From Chthonomonas sp. (GTDB taxonomy: Bacteria; Armatimonadota; Fimbriimonadia; Fimbriimonadales; Fimbriimonadaceae), in assembly GCA_016788425.1 (NCBI GenBank), contig JAEURQ010000002.1, forward strand, positions 558,001-622,000: 64,000 nucleotides of DNA, given 5' to 3'. Below, piece after piece: positions 17,370-25,746 of this stretch. Below the pieces are notes generated by a model that was not told where the DNA came from, did not search any database, and saw only the letters and a program-made list of their open reading frames with translations. Positions within the stretch are counted from its first letter, which is position 1, and each line of letters begins with the position of its first letter. The translations under genes were made by a program, and so were the position numbers.

Positions 17370-17408
17370 CTCAACAAGCTATTCTGCGGTAAAAGCCGAC
17401 TATAGTCG

Positions 17409-18440
17409 TCAAGAAGCGGCTCGTCGTCGCAGCATAACGATCGCGAGAGCGAGGCCAAGCCACGCACTTGGTTCGGGCACTGGCGTTGCGGTGAAGGCTC
17501 TGGTCGCGCCATTGAGCCTCATATGCCCGGCAATCATCCCATTGTCGTTGATGCAGTCCAGCGTATATCCCTCGGCTCCAAAGCTCAGAATATCGCTCAC
17601 GGTGCCGAAGTCAATATAGGGGTCGTTACCATATCGGATGAATCCGTTGAGTGCGTCTGAGTTTCTCAGCTTGTGAGTCCCCACGATGGTGGAAGATGAG
17701 TTGATCGCGTTAGGGAAAATGAGGCTCTCTGGGGGCGTCGGAATAAGTCAATGTATTGACCAGGGGTCCAAATGCCAGCTCCATAACTGTTGCGGCCAAG
17801 GAACTTATTGCCCGGCGCGGCATCGGTGATGCCGAACCCGACAATCGTAATTTTTTGCCCGTTGACTATCGCCACAGAATCCCGACCACCGTAACTGTTT
17901 GAATATGAGCCCGCGATTACCCCGGTCTCCGACACGATGGCCTATAGGAGTCGTGAGCTCTGAGAAGTTGGCGGCTAGCACACTGCCTTCGGTGGCAGTC
18001 CATCGGTACATCAGGTTTTGCTCGTTGACGAAGTAAAACGACCCTTCACCTCCGAATCCCGCGGCCACAAATTCGTCACCTGCGGGCAACTCGACAGAAG
18101 ATAAGGTTCCATTGGCAAGACGAACATCAACCGCGGTCGGTGAGAAACCAGTTCCATAACTGAACATCGCGATGTCGTCGAATGGAGAACCAACCGCATA
18201 CCTACTACTTGGACCACCGTCCAAATGGTAGGTTCCAGTTGAGTCCCACCATGTCGGACGGTTCGTTGACCAACTGCCCTCGCTTGACATGCCCACTGCT
18301 TTGCCACTATTGCTGAGGCTGTAAATTCCGGTTTTGGTGGCACCTTCGGGTAAGGGCGCGAGGGAAACACGATACGACGATGCCGCGCAAGTGCATCCAA
18401 GGATGCCCGATACAATGGTTGAGATAACCCATCGCATCAC
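17409..18440 (-). pseudogene. PEP-CTERM HAF-repeat surface protein broken by two frameshifts
   Basis: The reading starts at the ATG at 18440 with a signal peptide (MRWVISTIVSGILG), continues through repeats of the type T-G-I-Y-S-L-S-N-S-G-K-A-V-G-M, and ends with a PEP-CTERM anchor (VPEPSAW, hydrophobic helix, MLRRRAAS). Continuity needs two single-base shifts. One is near 17936-17944, where ELTTPIG must join IVSETGVIAGSY. The other is near 17733-17742 in a run of five C, where YIDLFRRP must join PESLIFPNAINSSS. With both repaired it would be about 340 residues, an extracellular HAF-family repeat protein sorted by exosortase. It may be a true decaying gene or an artefact of two read or assembly errors. 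No function beyond surface attachment is evident. Confidence 0.75.
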
Positions 18441-18540
18441 AGTTTCTCCTCCACCTTGTCGAAGAGACCCGCGAACTTTGCAATCATTTGGTCATCATAC
18501 GCCAGTTCACGGGTTGGTTTCACGGCATCACAATGTAAGC

Positions 18541-19419
18541 GTGGCTCGCATCGCCTTTCTCACTCTCGCCGAGGTTCTCGACTACGTCATTGACGACCAC
18601 CTCGTGATCACCGAACTGGAGCGGCGCGGGCACGAGGTGGAGCAGATTCCGTGGACCGACGAGCACGCCGATTGGGCGCGGCCCGATATGGTGATCGTCC
18701 GCACAACCTGGGATTATCATCACCAGCCCGAGCGATTTCTGTCCGCCATCGATCGCATCAGTCAGCGCGCCCAGCGGTTCGAAAACGACGCCGAGCTCAT
18801 CCGCTGGAACCTGGACAAGCGCTATCTGCGGGAGCTCAAGGCCGCCGGAGTGCCGATTGTTCCCAGCCGGTGGGGGTTTGGCGGCGAACCCGCTGATTTC
18901 GCCCGCGAGGCCGAGGCGCTCCAATCCGAGGAAGTCGTGGTGAAGCCAACCGTGAGCGCCAACGCCATGGACACGATGCGCCTGCCGGGCACGCTCACAG
19001 ACGCCCAAGCCGAGCAACTGAGCGCCACGTTCGCCGGTCGGCATTGGTTTGCGCAACCGTTCGTGGCGAGCATCCTCAGCGAAGGCGAAACGTCGGTGTT
19101 CTACTTCGGCGGGCGCTACAGTCACACCATCAGCAAGGTGCCGCGCGCGGGCGATTTTCGCGTGCAAGAGGAGCATGGCGGCGTCATTGTCGGCGTGGAG
19201 CCGAGCGGGGAAGTGTTGCGGGTGGCTGAGCAAGTAATGGCCGCGCTCGACAGCCCGCCGCTTCAAGCGCGGGTGGACCTGGTTCGGCTGGCCGACGGAA
19301 GCCTCGCCCTGATGGAACTCGAGCTCATTGAGCCCTCGCTTTACTTCCGGACCAGCGATGTCGCGGCGGCGCACTTTGCCGATGCGGTCGAGAGTCGCCT
19401 CGAACTTGCCGAGAATTGA
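18541..19419 (+). CDS. ATP-grasp ligase, DcsG/glutathione-synthetase-like
   Basis: A 292-residue ATP-grasp protein. Early motifs VIVRTTWDYHHQPERF (about 58-73) and AELIRWNLDKRYLRELKAAGVPIVPS, then VVVKPTVSANAMDT and the late metal-binding LVRLADGSLALMELELIEPSLYF, match the group that contains the cycloserine ligase DcsG and many uncharacterised homologues. It probably forms an amide or peptide-like bond with ATP, on an unknown substrate. The start is GTG at 18541; translation from further upstream would run through the divergent broken gene. rpsU follows 32 bases later. Confidence 0.75.
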   Translation: MARIAFLTLAEVLDYVIDDHLVITELERRGHEVEQIPWTDEHADWARPDMVIVRTTWDYHHQPERFLSAIDRISQRAQRFENDAELIRWNLDKRYLRELKAAGVPIVPSRWGFGGEPADFAREAEALQSEEVVVKPTVSANAMDTMRLPGTLTDAQAEQLSATFAGRHWFAQPFVASILSEGETSVFYFGGRYSHTISKVPRAGDFRVQEEHGGVIVGVEPSGEVLRVAEQVMAALDSPPLQARVDLVRLADGSLALMELELIEPSLYFRTSDVAAAHFADAVESRLELAEN

Positions 19420-19451
19420 GGTATTCTCTCTAACAGGAGTCCTAAGACTAA

Positions 19452-19622
19452 GTGAATCAGATTCAAGTTCAACCGAATGAGTCGATTGACAGCGCCGTAA
19501 AGCGCTTCAATCTGCGTGTCCAACAAAGCGGCGTTCTGCGCACGCTCAAGGAGCATGCACACTACGAAAAGCCGAGCGAAAAGCGCCGCCGTCGCGCCCG
19601 CCGCCGCCCGTCGTTCCGATAA
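19452..19622 (+). CDS. rpsU: 30S ribosomal protein S21
   Basis: A 56-residue basic protein, GTG start, reading VNQIQVQPNESIDSAVKRF and then RVQQSGVLRTLKEHAHYEKPSEKRRRR with an Arg-rich tail. This is bS21, which binds the 30S platform near the anti-Shine-Dalgarno region and helps initiation. The length is normal for the short bacterial form. An aggag sequence at 19435-19439 lies 12 bases before the GTG, rather far but the best candidate. The gene stands between the ATP-grasp gene and the 7TM-HD gene with a terminator-like hairpin after it; rpsU next to a ybeY cluster is a familiar arrangement in several phyla. Confidence 0.93.
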   Translation: MNQIQVQPNESIDSAVKRFNLRVQQSGVLRTLKEHAHYEKPSEKRRRRARRRPSFR

Positions 19623-19660
19623 GTTTTCTCGGGCGAACCCTTGGTTTCGCCCCGTTAGAC

Positions 19661-19690
19661 TCGGCTTTGGCCTCGCCAGAGCCGATTCTT
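19661..19690 (+). terminator. Terminator or attenuator between rpsU and the 7TM-HD gene
   Basis: An imperfect 10-bp stem (tcggctttgg 19661-19670 / ccagagccga 19676-19685, one mismatch) is followed by ttctt and an AT-rich tract. It ends 5 bases before the next ATG. A second hairpin (gggcgaac / gtttcgccc) lies at 19631-19652. Confidence 0.55.
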
Positions 19691-19695
19691 AATTT

Positions 19696-21198
19696 ATGAG
19701 CGACAATTTACCGACCTCCGCGCCCGCGGAGGTCCGCCAGGAAAAATGGAGCCGGAAAGGGTGGTTCGCCCTTCCCCTGATCAGCCTCCTCTTGGCCGCT
19801 CTGTGCTTGGTCCACCGGTCGTGGCCGGTGCCGCTCCCCGTCATCGGCGGGTCCTTCTTCATTGCCATCGTCGCCTCGGCGCTCATCCGCTACTACGCGG
19901 ACCACGTTGAGGTTGAGGAACTCGCGCCCTCCACGTTGGAGCGCATGCTGTGGGCGTTCTGCGGGCTCGGCCTCGTCGGCACGCAGCTGGTGCAGCTCGT
20001 CATCGAGGCACCCTCCCAAACCGGCATCACGTTTTTGCTCATTGCGCCGCTCTCGGCCATGGCAATGCTCGCTTCGGCGCTGGTCGGGCCGCAGGTCGCC
20101 ATGTTTGCGCTCACCATCGTCGCGTTCTTGCTCGGCGTGACAGGGCCGATTCCCAAGGAAGTCCTCGCGACCGCCTGGATTTCGGGCTCTATCGCCGCGC
20201 ACGCGGTCAACCCGATGCGTCAACGCGCCGACCTCATCCGCGCGCTCAGCGTCACCGCCTTGGCTCAGGCGCTCATTGCGGCCTGCGCCACTATGCTCAC
20301 GGTCAACACGGCCACCCCGGTTCTGCAAAGCGCGTCGTGGGCGGCGGTGAGCGCGGTCATCACCAGCGCCATTTTTTGGCTCGGCGTCACGGTGCTCGAG
20401 CGCATGTTCGGCACGATCTCCGATTGGTCGTTGCTGGAGCTATGTTCGCCGGAGCACCCGCTCATCCGCGAACTCTGCCTGCGCGCGCCGGGAACTTACG
20501 CGCACAGCGTGATGGTCGCCAACCTCGCCGAGCAAGCGGCTCGCGCCATCGGCGCAAACCCGATTCACCTGCGGGCAATGGCGTACTTCCACGACGTCGG
20601 CAAGATCGAGCGACCCACGTTTTTCATTGAGAACCAACTCGGAGAGAATCTGCACGACGACTTGCCGCCGACCATGAGCGCGCGCATCATCACCGCGCAC
20701 GTGCCCGATGGGCTCGAACTCGCGCGTCGCCATAAGCTCCCCAAGATTCTTCAGGACGGCATCGCGCAGCACCATGGCACCAGCCTGGTCAGCTATTTTT
20801 ATCACCTTGCACGCGACATGTCGGGCGAGGAAGTGCCGCAAGGGCTCGATCGCTTGTTCCGCTACGAAGGCCCCAAACCGCAGAACCGCGAAACCGCGAT
20901 TTTGCACCTTGCCGACCAGGTCGAGGCGGCGAGCAGGACGATCGCCAACCGCGAATTCGACCGCATGGAGGCCATTGTCAGCCGCATCATCGAGAACAGC
21001 CGCTCCGATGGGCAACTCGACGAATGCGACCTCACGTTCCGCGACCTTGCGCTTGTGAAGCAGGCGTTTCTGCACAGCCTTTCGGCGGTGCGCCACTCGC
21101 GAATCACGTACCCTACCTATGACGAAACACCAGATTCTGGTGCGCAACGAGACGAACTCGCGGATCCCGCTGAGGCTCGCTCGGACCGCCCTCAATAA
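19696..21198 (+). CDS. 7TM-HD family hydrolase (PgpH-like c-di-AMP phosphodiesterase), short form
   Basis: A 500-residue protein with about seven membrane helices in residues 25-245, then an HD domain: CLRAPGTYAHSVMVANLAEQAA, MAYFHDVGKIERPTFFIENQ (HD pair), ISARIITAHVPDG-like segment, IAQHHGTSLVSYFY. These are the metal ligands of 7TM-HD proteins, which degrade c-di-AMP in Listeria and Bacillus. The large extracytoplasmic 7TMR-HDED sensor domain found before the helices in typical PgpH is missing, so the protein is about 200 residues shorter than usual and may have lost signal input. The C-terminus is a long polar tail whose last 80 bases overlap ybeY. Position before ybeY and dgkA is the classical context. 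Confidence 0.85.
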   Translation: MSDNLPTSAPAEVRQEKWSRKGWFALPLISLLLAALCLVHRSWPVPLPVIGGSFFIAIVASALIRYYADHVEVEELAPSTLERMLWAFCGLGLVGTQLVQLVIEAPSQTGITFLLIAPLSAMAMLASALVGPQVAMFALTIVAFLLGVTGPIPKEVLATAWISGSIAAHAVNPMRQRADLIRALSVTALAQALIAACATMLTVNTATPVLQSASWAAVSAVITSAIFWLGVTVLERMFGTISDWSLLELCSPEHPLIRELCLRAPGTYAHSVMVANLAEQAARAIGANPIHLRAMAYFHDVGKIERPTFFIENQLGENLHDDLPPTMSARIITAHVPDGLELARRHKLPKILQDGIAQHHGTSLVSYFYHLARDMSGEEVPQGLDRLFRYEGPKPQNRETAILHLADQVEAASRTIANREFDRMEAIVSRIIENSRSDGQLDECDLTFRDLALVKQAFLHSLSAVRHSRITYPTYDETPDSGAQRDELADPAEARSDRPQ

Positions 21199-21571
21199 GC
21201 TTTTCGCGATGTACGACGTTCCTGCCTGCGAGGTCTCGGTGCTGCTCACCAACGATGCGGCCCTGCGCGAGCTCAACCAACAGTATCGCGGGATCGATGC
21301 CGCCACGGATGTGCTCACCTTTCCCGGCGGAGACTATGGCCCGCTCGGCGATATTGCGATCTCGGTGGATACCGCGAAGCGTCAGGCGCGATTCCGGCGC
21401 GACACCTTGGCCAATGAAATCGTCTTTTTGACTATCCATGGGGGATTGCATTTGCTGGGCTACGAAGACGAGACGGAGGCGGGCCGCGACGAGATGGTCG
21501 TGCGCATGAACGCTGTCGCCGTCGAACTAGGCCTGTCCCCCGAACCCGAATGGAGTTCGATGCCCCACTAA
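21119..21571 (+). CDS. ybeY: rRNA endoribonuclease YbeY
   Basis: A 150-residue metal-dependent RNase acting in 16S rRNA 3-prime maturation and ribosome quality control. ATDVLTFPGG (62-71), LGDIAIS (76-82) and the motif HGGLHLLGYEDETEAGRDEM (107-126) identify it. The metal site normally has three His (HGxLHLxGYDH); here His107 and His111 are present but the third position is Asp117. The start overlaps the 7TM-HD gene by 80 bases in another frame; the first YbeY strand (QILVRNETN) begins right after this ATG, so a later start would cut the domain. dgkA follows after 3 bases. Confidence 0.9.
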   Translation: MTKHQILVRNETNSRIPLRLARTALNKLFAMYDVPACEVSVLLTNDAALRELNQQYRGIDAATDVLTFPGGDYGPLGDIAISVDTAKRQARFRRDTLANEIVFLTIHGGLHLLGYEDETEAGRDEMVVRMNAVAVELGLSPEPEWSSMPH

Positions 21572-21574
21572 GCC

Positions 21575-22285
21575 ATGGCCAGTCGCGATCTCATCACTCC
21601 GTTCCGCGTCGCCATTCATGGCATGGTGCACACGTTCCGCACGCAGCGGCACATGCGCATTCACCTGTACGTCACGCTGGTGACGCTGCTCATGGCGGTG
21701 CTGCTGCCGTTGCGCGTGCGCGACGTGCTCGTGCTGTTCTTTATGATCGGCTCGGTGCTGGTGGCGGAAATGTTCAACAGCGCGATTGAGGCCGTCGTGG
21801 ACCTCGTCTCTCCGGGATATCACCCGCTGGCCAAGCACGCCAAGGATATTGCCGCTGGCGCGGTGCTTATCGCGACCATCATGGCCATCACGGCCGGGCT
21901 GCTCATCGCCATCGGCGACGACACCTGGGAGCGCATTCGCATTGGCCTGACCACCGAGGGCATGAGCTTGCCGTTCACCTTACGGTTCATTCTGGGCTCG
22001 CTGGTGTTGTTCACCATCATCGTCATCGGCAAGGGTTTGGGCAAGCGCGGCAACGTACTGCAAGGCGGTCTCGTGAGCGGCCACGCGGCCTTTGGATTCT
22101 TCTTTGCTTCAGCCGTGCCGTTTATTACCAATAATGCATTAGCATCGGCCATCGCGATTTTATTGGCCCTCATCATCGCGCAGAGCCGGTATGAAGCAAA
22201 GATTCACAGCATTTTTGAACTCTCCCTGGGAGCCACCGTCGGAACCGTCTTCGGACTGGTCGTGTTCGGATTGCTACCTCGATAA
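21575..22285 (+). CDS. Fused diacylglycerol kinase (DgkA) and PAP2-type phosphatase domain
   Basis: A 236-residue membrane protein. Residues 1-110 are a DgkA-type kinase: early FRVAIHGMVHTFRTQRHMRIH, then E65-x2-N68-SAIE and D76, and HPLAKHAKDIAAGAV, the catalytic and metal residues of the trimeric kinase. Residues 130-236 are a small PAP2 domain with KGLGKRG, SGH (168-170) and the SR-x5-H motif (Ser204, Arg205, His211) followed by Glu215 where Asp is common. It could recycle undecaprenol and undecaprenyl pyrophosphate or phospholipid head-group products. It sits in the ybeY cluster, consistent with a cell-envelope lipid cycle role. Both active sites look complete. Confidence 0.87.
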   Translation: MASRDLITPFRVAIHGMVHTFRTQRHMRIHLYVTLVTLLMAVLLPLRVRDVLVLFFMIGSVLVAEMFNSAIEAVVDLVSPGYHPLAKHAKDIAAGAVLIATIMAITAGLLIAIGDDTWERIRIGLTTEGMSLPFTLRFILGSLVLFTIIVIGKGLGKRGNVLQGGLVSGHAAFGFFFASAVPFITNNALASAIAILLALIIAQSRYEAKIHSIFELSLGATVGTVFGLVVFGLLPR

Positions 22286-22291
22286 GAACCT

Positions 22292-23782
22292 ATGAGTACA
22301 GAACCTCCTGAACGTCCCCGGCAACGCGCATCCGCTGCGCCGAGCCGGATTCACAACTGGATAAGCGGCCTTTGCTTTGGCCTGCTGGTCTTGGCCCCTT
22401 TGCCGGCCATGGCGCAACTCGTGCCGTTGTCGGCCGAGCGGGCAACCTTCCCCACGCGAACGCTGGTGCTCAGCCTCGTGGCGATCCCCGTCCTGATCTT
22501 CCTGAACGCGCTCTTTGTCGCCGCCGAGCAGGCGATTGAACTGCTGCGCCCGGGGCACATTCGCACGCAAAAGGACGAGAAGCACGAGAAGCTGCTGGAG
22601 CGCATCTACGAACGTCGCGCTGACTTCGTCGCCGGCTGTACGGTCGGCGGGGAGACAATGCAAGCGTGGATGCTGGTGCTTGCTTTGGTGCCGGCAACTT
22701 ACCTTGGGCAGAACCTCCATGCGGCGTATCCGAACCTCGGTTGGGGCGTGGCGCTGGTGCTCGCGATGCTCATTGTCGCGATTCCTGTGGTCGCGATCAA
22801 CATCACCTTTGGCGAGCTGGTCCCCAAGAGTCTGGCGACGCTGAACCCGCCGCGCACGATCATTCGCTTGCGGGCGTTTATCCGCACGTTTGCCAAGTTC
22901 TTCATCTGGCAAGGTCAGGTGCTGGCGCGGGTCGCAACAATCGTGACTCACCGCTTTGGCGCGCGGGCGACCTTCGCCCGCGAGTCCATAGTCGAAGAGG
23001 AAATCAAGACCATGGTCGCCGAGGCTCAGGAAGCGGGCGACATGGAGGATTCGGAGCGCGAAATGTTGCACTCGGTGTTCGAGTTCGGCGATACCTTCGC
23101 GCGGGAAATCATGACGCCGCGCACCGACCTCGAAGCGATGCCGGTGGATTCAAAGATCAGCGACCTGGTGGACCTCATCAAGGCGACGGGGTACTCGCGG
23201 ATTCCGATCTTCGAAGGCACGGACGACCACATCATCGGCATCATCCACGCGAAGGACCTACTGACCCTGAAGGACGATCCCGAGCGGCCCATCAACCTTC
23301 GCACGCTCACGCGGCCCGTGGTTCGCGTGTACGAAACGATTGACCTGCACAGCTTGCTGCGCGAGCTTCGGCAGAGCCGCGCGCAATTTGCGATTGTGCA
23401 AGACGAGCACGGCGGCACCTCGGGCATTGTGACCATCGAGGACGTCATTGAGGAACTGATCGGCGATATTCAGGACGAATACGACCGCGAAGAAGAGGAG
23501 ATTGAGCGCCGCGAAACCGGCTTCAGCGTGGATGGTCGGATGAACCTGTACGATCTCAACTCCAAGATCGGGGCCGAGTTCGAAAGCGATGAGTTCGACA
23601 CCGTCGGCGGGTTTGTTTTCGGCGCGTTTGGGTATCAGCCCGAGCGCGGGGCAACCATCACCCTGGATGGTTGGACCTTTACCGTGGACGAAACCGATGG
23701 CCGTCGCTTGGCGCGATTGACGATCCGCCCGGAAAGCAAAGCCGAGTCGGCGTCCGCCGAGGCTGGTACGCTCACCACGTGA
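22292..23782 (+). CDS. CNNM/CBS transporter (hemolysin C-type, CorB-like)
   Basis: A 496-residue inner-membrane protein: an N-terminal hydrophobic segment (about 25-40), a CNNM (DUF21) transmembrane domain (about 60-210, with NALFVAAEQAIELLR and ITFGELVPKSLA), an acidic helical bundle (VEEEIKTMVAEAQEAGDMEDSE), a CBS pair (about 270-400, MTPRTDLEAMPVDSK, GTSGIVTIEDVIEELIGDI), and a C-terminal CorC_HlyC domain (about 410-490). The family is tied to Mg2+ or Co2+ efflux. It follows dgkA-PAP2 by 6 bases. Its TGA overlaps the GTG of rdgB by 4 bases. Confidence 0.9.
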   Translation: MSTEPPERPRQRASAAPSRIHNWISGLCFGLLVLAPLPAMAQLVPLSAERATFPTRTLVLSLVAIPVLIFLNALFVAAEQAIELLRPGHIRTQKDEKHEKLLERIYERRADFVAGCTVGGETMQAWMLVLALVPATYLGQNLHAAYPNLGWGVALVLAMLIVAIPVVAINITFGELVPKSLATLNPPRTIIRLRAFIRTFAKFFIWQGQVLARVATIVTHRFGARATFARESIVEEEIKTMVAEAQEAGDMEDSEREMLHSVFEFGDTFAREIMTPRTDLEAMPVDSKISDLVDLIKATGYSRIPIFEGTDDHIIGIIHAKDLLTLKDDPERPINLRTLTRPVVRVYETIDLHSLLRELRQSRAQFAIVQDEHGGTSGIVTIEDVIEELIGDIQDEYDREEEEIERRETGFSVDGRMNLYDLNSKIGAEFESDEFDTVGGFVFGAFGYQPERGATITLDGWTFTVDETDGRRLARLTIRPESKAESASAEAGTLTT

Positions 23783-24405
23783 CCCGGCTCGTTATCGCGA
23801 CACACAACACCAAAAAGGCGGGCGAGATGATGCAAATCCTCTCGGCCGCTTTTCCTTCGTGGGAGATCCTCACCCTAGCGGACTACCCCAACGCGCCCGA
23901 ACCCGAGGAAACCGGCACGACTTACGAGGAAAACGCGACGATTAAGGCCGAGAGTGCCCTCGCTGCGACCGGCGAATGGTGTTTGGCCGACGACGCCGGA
24001 CTGGAGATTGATGCCTTTGGCGGCGAGCCCGGCTTGTACTCCAAACGCTTTTTGGGCGAGGAGACGACGTTCCCTGAGAAGATGCGCATTATCCTGGAGC
24101 GCATGCGAGAAACCCCTGAGGCGCAGCGCGGCGCGCGCTTTCGGTGTTGCGTGGCGCTCGCGCGCCCCGGCGAGCCGACCGAGACTCTGGTCGCGACGTG
24201 CGAAGGGCGCATCGCCACCGAGATGAGCGGCAACGGCGGCTTCGGTTACGACCCGATCTTCTGGCTGCCCCAGCTTGATTGCACGATGGCCGACCTCACC
24301 GCCGTGCAGAAGCACGCGATTAGCCATCGCGGCAAGGTGTTGGCGATGCTGACAGCGCGACTTACAGCACTAACGAGTACGTCGTGTACGTCCGCGCCTT
24401 TGTGA
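23779..24405 (+). CDS. rdgB: XTP/dITP diphosphatase (RdgB/HAM1)
   Basis: A 208-residue house-cleaning nucleotide pyrophosphatase that hydrolyses dITP, ITP and XTP. THNTKKAGEM, TYEENATIKAESA, LADDAGLEIDAFGGEPGLYSKR and the closing SHRGK match the active-site blocks, and GNGGFGYDPIFWLP is intact. The start is GTG at 23779 within GTGA, overlapping the CNNM stop; this gives exactly the family N-terminus (V-x-R-L-V-I-A-T-H-N). The C-terminus overlaps the convergent acetyltransferase gene by 44 bases, which suggests that its last ten or so residues are not under strong constraint. Confidence 0.93.
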   Translation: MTRLVIATHNTKKAGEMMQILSAAFPSWEILTLADYPNAPEPEETGTTYEENATIKAESALAATGEWCLADDAGLEIDAFGGEPGLYSKRFLGEETTFPEKMRIILERMRETPEAQRGARFRCCVALARPGEPTETLVATCEGRIATEMSGNGGFGYDPIFWLPQLDCTMADLTAVQKHAISHRGKVLAMLTARLTALTSTSCTSAPL

Positions 24406-25303
24406 ACCCGTGCGGGCCGTAGAAGTCGAAGAGGTTCGTCCAGTCAATGATCGTGCGGGTCACGCCGCGCGCCTTAAGGTCGAGTAGGGCGTTGCCGAGC
24501 AGGCCGTGGCCAAACTTTTTACCGCGCACTGCTTTGCTCACACCGATCGGGCCGAGCGAACCCCACGCCGCGCCGAGGTCGCTTTGCCACACCGCGCCGC
24601 CTATCGGCAAGTGACAGTCGCGATGATCTTGTAACAGCGCGAACCCGTGGCATTTGCCGCCATAAAACAGGCCGAAGATCGTGTTGGGCCCTTCGAGCTC
24701 GATCTTGGCGCGGATGTCGTAGTTCCACCGCAGCGGAAACTCCTGCGCGAAGAAGTCGAACACGTCGCCGAGATCGCTTTCTGAGCAGCGGCGATACTCC
24801 GCGCCGTCGTCGGGCCGATACTGCGCGGGATATTCATAGGCCGAAAGATCGCCTTCCAGGTCGTAGGTCTCGCCGATCTTCTCAAAGTTGCTGAGATTCA
24901 AAAACCCAGCGAGTTCGCAACAATCTGTCGGGCAGCCGGGGAAGAAGTGCAGGCTGTCTTGCCCAAAAACCAGCTCACGCGCGCCACGACTGCGGATGGT
25001 GCGGATCACCTCGTCCAGCAACAGCCCGCCGTACATCGGCTTTTCGAACCCAATGGACTGCAAGTGATAGCGATCGGGGTCGCCACCCGCATAAAGCGTG
25101 GGGCTCGCGGGCTTTTTCACGGTGGCGAACGCCACCACGCGGCCATCTTCCACCAACACTTGACTCGCGCCCCAGTCAAACACTGGCGAACCGAACGTGT
25201 GCGAATGAAAACACTCGGGCGTCACATGGTAGCGCGAGGGATAAAACCGTTCCCACAGAGGCAAAATCTCCGCGATATGGCTGGGTTGCAGAAGCTGCGT
25301 CAC
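24362..25303 (-). CDS. GNAT-type acetyltransferase, probable tandem-domain
   Basis: A 313-residue protein with two GNAT-like halves. In the C-terminal half, FYGGKCHGFALLQ, the SLGPIGVSKAVRGKKFGHGLL segment (acetyl-CoA pyrophosphate-binding pattern G-x-x-x-x-G near 262-270) and WTNLFDFYGPHGFT (late Y-x-x-x-G-F) are recognisable. The N-terminal half has GGLLLDEVIRTIRSRGARELVFG. The organisation resembles GNATs next to sugar or cell-wall metabolism genes, but the substrate cannot be told. It is read convergently with rdgB and overlaps the upstream gene start-to-stop by 4 bases, so it belongs to the three-gene minus-strand unit. Confidence 0.7.
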   Translation of the reverse strand: MTQLLQPSHIAEILPLWERFYPSRYHVTPECFHSHTFGSPVFDWGASQVLVEDGRVVAFATVKKPASPTLYAGGDPDRYHLQSIGFEKPMYGGLLLDEVIRTIRSRGARELVFGQDSLHFFPGCPTDCCELAGFLNLSNFEKIGETYDLEGDLSAYEYPAQYRPDDGAEYRRCSESDLGDVFDFFAQEFPLRWNYDIRAKIELEGPNTIFGLFYGGKCHGFALLQDHRDCHLPIGGAVWQSDLGAAWGSLGPIGVSKAVRGKKFGHGLLGNALLDLKARGVTRTIIDWTNLFDFYGPHGFTKARTYTTYSLVL

Positions 25304-25746
25304 CCGGCGGCTCGCAAATCTGAGGTTAGCTCGTCAATCGCGTGACGCGTGCTGAGAATCCGCTGAATCATCTGCCCATCGTCCGTCGCCAAAAAGGCCT
25401 CAAGCGTGTTCGGCGAGAACAATTCTTCAAATGGGTCGCGGCTGATTTCCCAGCGAGGGGCGGCTGAGCTCTCCAAGCGCGAGTTCAGCTCGGTTTGAAT
25501 GTGCGGATAGTTTTGCATCATCCAAGTACGGATACGTTCGTAGTGCGCGGAGAGTCGCGGCTCGGGGCCGTATGTTGCGCCATCGCAAAGAACCTCCACC
25601 AGCGCCTCATATTGCGCGCAAAACATCATCACCGTCTGCAAAGTAACGGGTTGCGATGGGGTTTTGTCGTCGGTGAGGGGTGCCAAAAAATGCCTCGGCA
25701 GAGTCGAGCGCGATGGTTGAACTCTTGCTTTAAGGTTCGGGTTCAA
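25300..25746 (-). CDS. Unknown small soluble protein
   Basis: A 148-residue protein with no signal peptide or membrane segment. After a basic N-terminus (about 1-30), the rest looks helical (VMMFCAQYEALVEVLCDG, RLSAHYERIRTWMM, LEAFLATDDGQMIQRILSTRHAIDELTSDL). I recognise no family. It overlaps both neighbours by 4 bases (DUF1844 upstream, GNAT downstream), so the three are translationally coupled. The N-terminal 25 residues are less helix-like, and an internal start is possible, but the overlap with the upstream stop favours this one. Confidence 0.6.
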   Translation of the reverse strand: MNPNLKARVQPSRSTLPRHFLAPLTDDKTPSQPVTLQTVMMFCAQYEALVEVLCDGATYGPEPRLSAHYERIRTWMMQNYPHIQTELNSRLESSAAPRWEISRDPFEELFSPNTLEAFLATDDGQMIQRILSTRHAIDELTSDLRAAG

